Positions 57,108 to 64,000 of a stretch of DNA of 64,000 nt are shown piece by piece. The stretch covers positions 3,100,001 through 3,164,000 of the forward strand of contig CM041465.1 in the NCBI GenBank assembly GCA_023213395.1. Reading direction: 5' to 3'. A program made the position numbers and the translations under genes. This stretch comes from Cycas panzhihuaensis (taxonomy: Eukaryota; Cycadophyta). Each line of letters starts with the position of its first letter. Within the stretch, counting starts at the first letter, position 1. The notes under the pieces are model-generated. The model ran no database searches, had not been told where the DNA came from, and was given only the letters and a program-made list of their open reading frames with translations.

Positions 57108-57865
57108 GGATCTTGATGTGCTATGTAATCCTCAATTTTTTGAAGACTTACTTAACTAAATCTATTGATGTATTATATAATGAACCCATCAATGTATAAT
57201 TTTACCTTCACTAGTTTCTCACTAGGTGGACCCTACCAACACTAGTCCTAAAATGATTAGTGCAATTATATACTCAAGCTCAATTCCATCAAAAGAATAT
57301 GAAGCTAGTTCATGTCTTATTGAGGTAGTTACCCAATCAATATCTTCCACCACTCCTTATATTACAGTAGGATGAAGGGCCATTGATTGTGACTAGTCAT
57401 GTTGGTAACTTCCTTATTGATAACACTATATATTCTTTTGTATCTCTCTATGAGTCAAGTGGTGATTCCTTTTTAGACCTCTCTATCCTTGAAATATACT
57501 CTCATCCTAAGGATGAGGGCTCTCCTTCCTTTAATAGTGGTAAGGTCCTAGGACCTCTTATTAACTTGTCTTCCATCCTTAATGTAGAGCTACTTATTGA
57601 TACTTTTTGTCATTCTTTGAGCCCACTTGTTGAGATTTCTCATGATCATGATCTTGATACTTATCTTGATGAGGTTCCTAAACTCCTTACTATGTGTCCC
57701 AGTAGTTTTGACTTGCAAATACCTCAAGGATTATACTTTGACAACCTTCGCTTATTAAATTGGGAGAGTTATTCTTCATAAACTATTATACCTAAGCCAT
57801 TTGAGGAAGAGATTCAACCTCAAGATGATGAGATTGATTTGTCTATTTCTAATATTAGTTAATCT
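57108..57865 (+). pseudogene. Gypsy E gag end and downstream ORF
   Basis: 57108-57200 continues the gag from 32469 (LTKSIDV, VLYNE). Then PKMISAIIYSSSIPSKEYEA and, in an open frame 57383-57781, IVTSHVGNFLIDNTIYSF, the phrase that usually precedes a gypsy protease, though no DSG or DNG site follows. The rest (SHPKDEGSPSF, DLDTYLDEVPKLL) is acidic and not recognised, ending in a hydrophobic run (YVSLGFILYLLSLSLILV) near 57890. Function unknown. Confidence 0.6.
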
Positions 57866-59685
57866 ACCCTATATGTGTCCTTAGGGTTTATACTTTATTT
57901 ACTTAGTCTTTCTCTCATCTTGGTTAGAGTTAATACATCTATTATATCCATGCTTATTTCACTTATTCCACAACAAGCATTGGATATGAATTCATAAGTG
58001 TTTGGCTCATGTTTACCCTATCTTCTATCATATGCCCATCAATATTTTTACTAAACATTCCTTCAATTCACCCCAATCATTATCATGAGTTGATTCTATA
58101 TAGTCCATCCTTGGTTCATAAATATTTTCTACAATATGCTTATGAGATTAGAACCATTTTGAATTAATTCACCTCCCCTTTCCCCCTAAAGCTTGACATC
58201 CTTTTAGCCTTAAAGAATTCATCCTCATTGAGTCAATTCTCTTTCAAGAAAAGAAATTGATATCATTAGGAAGGATTTCTTTTATTAATTAAAGGCTAGC
58301 TAGTAGACCAAGACCTTTGTTGGACTCTACCCTTGAGGTGAATAGTCAGTATAAGGATTCCTTCAAGCAATTACCTTTTGGTTTGACTTAGGATGATGAT
58401 AACATTGGGTCATTGCATCATGTTATACCCCTGTCTACCATTTTGAAGCACCCACTTTGATTGCTTTTTCCTTTGTACTTTGATAACTAATTTCTCACTT
58501 GCATAATAAACTTTGAGATGACCTCCTTTATTGAAAGTTTTTTTGATAAAGATAGAGTTCTTATTTATCCAGATGATTTTTACCCCATCATGAGTCTAAC
58601 ACACACTTAACTCCATAATGAGTATAAACTATAAGAAATTTATCTACTAAAGAGCATAAATTATAGTAGACTACCTTCTCTACAATAAGGATAAACTACA
58701 GCTCTAAAAGGATATATTGTCTAATGAGTTAAAATTATAGATAATCTCCTTCTTAGCTCAAAAAAGTTATATTGTCTAATGAGCTAAAACTGTAGACAAA
58801 CTCTTTCTTTAAATACTCTCTACATTTGTTCAATTTTCTCTCACTTTTATCAAATGATACTCTATCAACAATATAAGGCTGTTGCCTTCTATTAGTATAT
58901 GCATTGGTTATTCGAATCATTTTCTATCACCATCTTTTATCTTTTCTCTTTTAAGCTTTAAACTCAAAAGAGAACTTTAGTCCCTAGTTTTATTTTTGAT
59001 AGTTATTTATAATATAGGATTTATTTTGTTAGCTTGAGTTGTTATACCAATTGTTTGGCCCATATTACACCTTTCCTTTCACCTTAGAGGTTTCTTATTC
59101 ATCTCTTTTTTTTTTTGTTTTCTTTTCAAATACTTGGTTACTTTTATTTACACTCCTAAAGTGAATATTCATTATGCTAGTTCCATATATGATTGGAGAC
59201 ATTATGATTTAGATTTCCTTTATTTTCAAATGCTTTAATCCTTAAGGAGTTTGGGTACCCTTATCCTATTTTGGTTTTATTAAAAAGGAATAATCCTTAT
59301 TACATTGAGAAGGGATATATTATAAATAGATAATTCTCAAATCCTCTGTCTTGTAAATATTGAAAAGAATAAAAAAGAAGAAGAAGAGAGAAGTCTTTAA
59401 AAAATACTATTATTACCATCCTCTTGTAATCTAGGATAAGTTGCATAATGGCCTCATCCTCATCTATATTTACTATAGGTTGGGTTCATTTGGGTGGATA
59501 ACTTAGGATACTCGGGTCTAACTTCTTAGGTCCATCATAGCCTCAATTGTGATCAAACCCTATTTGACATCCTTTGGATTGTTGGTTTTTATTCTAGTTA
59601 TGATATTATCCTTTACTCCTTACAGTCAAAACCACTTTCCTATTATTTTACACCAACTCTTTACTAGTTAATTCTTATAATTTCC
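57866..59685 (+). other. Decayed interior of gypsy E with short repeats
   Basis: No reverse transcriptase or integrase motif seen on the plus strand. 58615-58800 holds imperfect repeats around tgag(t/c)(a/t)(t/a)aaactatag and tctaatgag(t/c)taaaa, two of the latter about 60 bp apart (near 58718 and 58777). Related phrases recur near 60151, 60177, 60708 and 61185. Confidence 0.5.
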
Positions 59686-60110
59686 TTTCATCAATCACTT
59701 CGTCTCTAAGTTTAACTCCTATTTTTCCTATGGCATTAAGTATATTCACTGAGGAAGGTATTAGAGGTAACCTAAGATCATCTGCTACTGTATGGGTGAT
59801 ATATGATTAATCAGGGAACCTCCTCTCCTCCACTAGTTTATTTTTATCTATAACAACTAATAATGAAGCTAATTATTTTGCTTTTATAGGAGCTTTATCA
59901 AAGATTTTCTAGTTCTATGATAATCCTATTATTATCAATTTTGATTCTTAGGTTATTATTTATTAGATCCACTCTCTATAGCTCCTTATCCTTTACCATC
60001 AAGATTCATTATTGATATCCCTTTTTCCTTCTATTACTATCCAATTTATCCCATGATCTTTTAATACTAAAGCTAACTCTCAAGTTTCTTTTATCCTAGA
60101 TAACTATTTT
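59686..60110 (+). pseudogene. Gypsy E RNase H (archaeal-type)
   Basis: The plus strand reads MALSIFTEEGIRGNLRSSAT (Asp replaced by Glu in the first catalytic position), VWVIYD, then TNNEANYFAFIGALSKIF near 59860 and INFDS near 59935. It is the same type as the gypsy D RNase H (IFTDSG, NNEAEY, FCDS), on the opposite strand. Stops break it. As in D, it sits close to the presumed 3' end with no pol seen upstream. Confidence 0.68.
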
Positions 60111-61240
60111 GGATAGATTTTATCTTATGCTGGGGGCACCTTACTTCAGAATGAGTATAGACAACCACTCCATAAAGAGTATAAACTATAGGGCTTTGAA
60201 AACAGAGGTATGAGTTATATAAAGGGTAAGTTAATAGATCTAATATATGATGAAGTGCTAGAAAAGATAGACCCACGTGGGAATCATAGGCCAAGTAGGA
60301 TCTTAGCTGGAGGCAAGTCCCTAAAAGCCTCTTGCCCTTAGAAGGAGCCAATGAGAAATCCTAAATATTTGAAAAATTAGTTATTTATCAAGTGAAACTC
60401 ATCTTTCATTTCATAAACAACATGCTTTTTATTAAATATATTATATGAATATGGGTTTCAATTTGTATTTGTATAATTTATCTTGAGTATGATGTAAGTG
60501 ATTTAAGTCTTTCTTCTTTAGGAAGCTTGTATTATTCCATCTTCTGCTATTATAAACTTATTACCATTTACATTTTAGATGGTTTTAAGTTTACGATAAT
60601 AGAATCTATAAATCTTTTCCATCTACTCCCTCCTACATTTTAATCTATTTTTCTTTTCCTTTTTTATTTCTTATATTTATATTTTTCAAGGTCCCCTTTA
60701 TTCCAAAATGAGTATAAACTATCATGTATATACTAATTAAAAAGTGAAAAGAAATCAATTTAAAAATTATTTTTGAATAAAAACTCACTAAATACCTTGC
60801 TCCTTGATACATCTTTATCAAATCTTCTATCTAGACCTAATCTAGAGTTTGAATATCTGATCTATCATCTCTAGTAGTTAGAAAATGGCTCTCAGAATCT
60901 TTGTTTTCTAACTCTCACCCATAAAAATGAAATTAAAATTTCTTTGTTATCTTATAAAAAGGGCCCTTTTGATTTTGGTTAGTTTTTTCCTTTTGATCCA
61001 TTTAATCTTCTTAGGTTGATAGGTTTCAATTTTGGTTTCTTCAATCATAATGGGCATTCTTTCAATTTGGAATTCTATCATTTTCCCATTAATAAAAGTT
61101 CCTTTTATGTTTTTAAAACTAATTTTTTTGATGATTTTCCTAGTTTTAAATGTAGTAGCCTTAACTCATATTCTCACTATCGGTAACTCCTATTGAGCTA
61201 TGAGTTATAAGTAGTTGATGAGCCTAAACTATGGTAGCCT
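60111..61240. other. Presumed 3' end of gypsy E, borders unresolved
   Basis: A G-rich tgctgggggcac at about 60130 could be a polypurine tract, but no paired LTR was found on the left side of the window. The motif gagtataaactat occurs three times (60148, 60177, 60708; first copy decayed). No coding sequence. Confidence 0.4.
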
Positions 61241-62900
61241 TTTACTCTAAAAACCCACTTGTTAAAGAACCCCTTACATCAGCTACCTCTCGAGCCTCAA
61301 AAAGTTGCCATGACAAGCCCATGGCCTAGTTGAATCCTTCCTCTAAGCCCAACTACATACCCTCCCATGCCATCAACAAGCCTAATGGCTAGCTAAATCT
61401 GCCCCAGCATGCCCAGGGCTAAGACCTATTTGTTATCAAACCCTTCTATTTCCTTCCTAACTAGAGCCAAAATCCCCTTAGGGATCATATCTTTCAAACA
61501 TTCGTACCTTTGAGCCTAAACACCCCAGTTACCTAACCTGTCAACAACCCCATTACTTTCTCTGTAGGTGTTGATCATCTAGACTTTAGCTCTTCTCCTG
61601 AGAATCTCCTTGGTATCATTTATATAGGTTATGTATCTTTAATTTGGGTTATCCTCCCCCCTAATTAACTTAATTATATTCAATGAGTCCCCTTCAATAA
61701 TGGCCCTGTTATGGCCCTCCTATAGAATCATATCCACCACTTTTCACATAGCTTCTAGCTCAACTTGATGGTTGGATTAGGAGCCATAGTAATCCATGAA
61801 TGCCCATATCACCTTCCCTTCTATATTCCTACACCTCCCTCCCCCCGCTTCTTTAGGGTTACCTTTTGCAGCTCCATCAAAATTAATTTTCACCCAACCA
61901 ATAGGTGGGGGGATCCATTTACACCTCTTAATTGATTTTGGTTTGACCTTAATGCTTATACCCCATCACTAGAATAGATGTAGACCAAATAGACCTTCAA
62001 ATTCTACTTCTAAAAGGGCATGTCCAAGAGGAAGCTAGATCCCACACTATACCTGGAAGGACCCAAATGACCCTAAGGGCATTCCACAATAACTTCCATA
62101 ACTTCTTGGAGTATGTACAATGAAGCATAATATGATCAAGGGTCTCTTCCTCCTCCCTACATAAGATGCATTTACTCAACATAACAAACCCTCTTTTCCT
62201 CAAATTATCAGTTGTTAATATTTAATTTCTAAGGCATAGCCACCAAAAGATAGCAATCTTGGGGATTAATCCTAAATTCCAAACTCCACCAAGCACTTTA
62301 TTATCACCGAGGCCTCTATCTGAGAGTAATGCCAAATAACTCAACTTCACCGAATAGTCCCCTGAGGGAGCCCCAGGACAGACCATCATATCATCCTTTA
62401 GGAACTTAGTAATGTAATTTTTCATGAGCTCATATTTTAAGGATATGATTTGATCCATACCTACATAATCAAGGGGGAGATCCTCAAAGCTTCTCCAAAT
62501 TTTTCCCTCTTCTTGCATTTCCTAATAGCCTTTAACCTTCCTCCCATAGGACCTCTCGCAGATATTCTGGAGAGCTTATAAGGAAGGTCTCTCCTTCAAT
62601 GGGGGACTTCCACACCAGACATCCTCCTATGTTTTAATTCTTTCTCCATTCCCCAAGCTCCACTCCACCCTAACTGCAAGCATCTTTCTCACACATATAA
62701 GGCATCTCTAAATCTCAGAGCCTCCTTTTCCAGAAAGATCATACGTTAAGTACTTTCTGTGTCTAAGATATTTCTGAGTAATAATTCTACACAAGAATTT
62801 ATTCTCACCCTTAGCAAGGCTCCAACCAAGTTTTGCCACCAAAGCTCTATTAAAGTAGGAAATATCTTTTACATTGAGATTGCTTGCCCTTTTGGGAAGT
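61240..62900 (-). pseudogene. Second LINE: reverse transcriptase tail, zinc-binding region and RNase H
   Basis: From 62900: SNLNVKDISYFNRALVAKLG, matching RGLNVKDIACFNRDLVAKL of the first LINE. Then GAPSGDYSVKLSY (about 62370), IPKIAIFWWLCLRN and RKRGFVMLSKCILCREEEET, DHIMLHCTYSKKLW (62203-62080). RNase H is GWVKINFDGAAKGNP near 61890, KVIWAFMDYYGS and IIEGDSLN near 61700. Stops are frequent. The 3' end is unclear near 61250. The 5' part is cut off by the copia insertion at 62901. Confidence 0.85.
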
Positions 62901-63350
62901 ATGAGAATAGGTATCATGCACAATGCCACAGGATCATAAAGATAGAAAATTACAGGAAAACAGACATTGCACATGTACACAGATTTTACCAGGTGGAAAA
63001 CCCCTTCTAGGGAAGAAAAACCACCTCCTAAGGCTATGATTTTATTTATATCTATAACTATACAAAGACCATAAAAATACCATCTATGTATAACAAACCA
63101 ACCTTTGAAATAGGCTTTGGACAACCTCCTAGATTCTCAGAACCACCTCCTTGAATCTAGGAGAGGGTATTAATAACAAGAAACGTTCGTTGAAATGGAC
63201 AGTTGCACATTTCAATAACCTTTCACATAATAATTAAATAATGACATAAACTCTTAACTTTAAACCTTTGAATCACTTAAATGTTTATTTATACATGTGA
63301 CTTAATTATAACATAACAATAAAATAAAAGTAATATTAATAATCCTAACA
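62901..63350 (-). repeat. Copia (O/B family) 3' LTR at the right edge
   Basis: The reverse complement of aatcctaaca (63341-63350) gives the LTR start TGTTAGGATT of the B subfamily. The other end, tatgagaata at 62901, matches the reverse complement of aattctcaca with decay. The left flank ggaag (62896-62900) is the likely target duplication. Its partner is beyond the window. Confidence 0.85.
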
Positions 63351-64000
63351 TCCCCCTTTAATGTTAACTTTTATAATATAGAAAATGAAGGTCTTCATCA
63401 CATTGATCCCCCTTTGATGGAGACTTCTTTTATCTTTAACAAATATCGCAGGTTTAAAATTTTGACTTCAGTCAAAGACTTTGTGAGTATGTCAGCAACC
63501 TTTAGATCTGTAGGACAATAAGACAAATAAACAATATTATCAGTAACAAGATTACAAATAAAATGCTGATGTAATTCTATATGTTTAGTTTTTGAATGTG
63601 TAACCAGATTTGTAGCAATAGCAATAGCACCTTGATTATCAACTTTAAGTTCTATGGAAGAGTTAGGAGTCAGATCAATTTCATTTAGAAGAGATTTGAG
63701 TCAAAGTGCTTCTTTGTTAGCTTCAATGAGTGCTTTATATTCAGCTTCAGTCATTGATAGAGCTAGTGCTTGTATTTTTTTACTAGACCAAGTAATTGGT
63801 GAAGAATTTAGAAAAAATACATAACTTGATGTAGACTTACGATCATTTGTATCACCTACCTAATCTGAATCAGTATATCCTATTAAGGTTAATAGTTTAC
63901 TGTAAAAATTATAAGTTAGTCCATAAAAAATAGTGTTCTGAAGATATCGTAATATACATTTAACAACTTTCTAATGTGATTCATGTGGCTTTTGCATATA
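63351..64000 (-). pseudogene. Copia RNase H and reverse transcriptase end, cut by window edge
   Basis: Polypurine tract (minus strand taaaggggga) at 63351-63360. Going right, the minus strand reads VADILTKSLTEVK (about 63490), VDNQGAIAIAT (about 63640), MTEAEYKALIEANKEAL (about 63740), KSTSSYVFF and GYTDSD near 63880, and ILRYLQNTIFYGL near 63940. It is the same family as copia B. The rest lies outside the window. Confidence 0.9.

Noticed and set aside
57383-57900. Envelope-like ORF because of the hydrophobic C-terminal run
   Set aside because: There is one hydrophobic stretch only, with no signal peptide or other support. Position and flanking phrases fit a gag-protease remnant plus unknown sequence.
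62708-63124. 138-codon minus-strand ORF as one protein
   Set aside because: It reads from the copia LTR across the insertion point into the LINE, so it is a chance fusion of two elements.

Overview
This is plant nuclear DNA made almost entirely of decayed transposable elements. I found no intact host gene, tRNA, rRNA or CRISPR array. The evidence for a plant is Ty1/copia elements primed by initiator-methionine tRNA, Tat/Athila-type Ty3/gypsy gag with archaeal-type RNase H (aRH), L1-type LINEs with a DUF4283-like ORF1 and a C-terminal RNase H, and captured fragments of plant-type genes. Many internal stops look like CAG to TAG or TGG to TGA/TAG changes, as expected in a heavily methylated, repeat-rich genome. 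A large-genome seed plant, perhaps a gymnosperm, is plausible but not proven.

Layout. 1-1945: 3' end of a copia element (A), inserted in a gypsy pol remnant (1960-4560). 6117-26041: copia O, with LTRs of 451 bp and TSD cacct. It is split by gypsy D (10425-24192, minus strand, 2.6-kb LTRs, TSD ctcac/ctctc). 26042-32050: copia fragments and AT-rich sequence. From about 32055 a Tat-like gypsy (E, plus) is split inside gag by an L1-type LINE (32470-57107, minus). That LINE is itself split by three LTR elements: copia B (35965-43280, TSD catcc), a truncated relative of gypsy D (F, 44008-47727) and copia C (48719-55980, TSD gagga). Gypsy E resumes at 57108 and can be followed to its RNase H near 60.1 kb. 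61240-62900: a second LINE, interrupted by a minus-strand copia (62901 to the window end).

Two things stand out. First, the two copia copies of one family whose leaders lie in the window (O and B) each carry different host-gene fragments in the same slot, between the primer-binding site and gag. O carries an antisense fusion of ribosomal protein eL30 and an SDP1-like triacylglycerol lipase. B carries a CobW-type GTPase gene split into two oppositely oriented parts. Second, gypsy D has gag, protease and an aRH beside its 3' LTR, but no recognisable reverse transcriptase or integrase. In their place it holds an antisense gene with a spliceosomal-type intron, encoding a plant-mobile-domain-like region followed by a predicted coiled coil. 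Both D and E therefore look like non-autonomous elements that would need enzymes from relatives.
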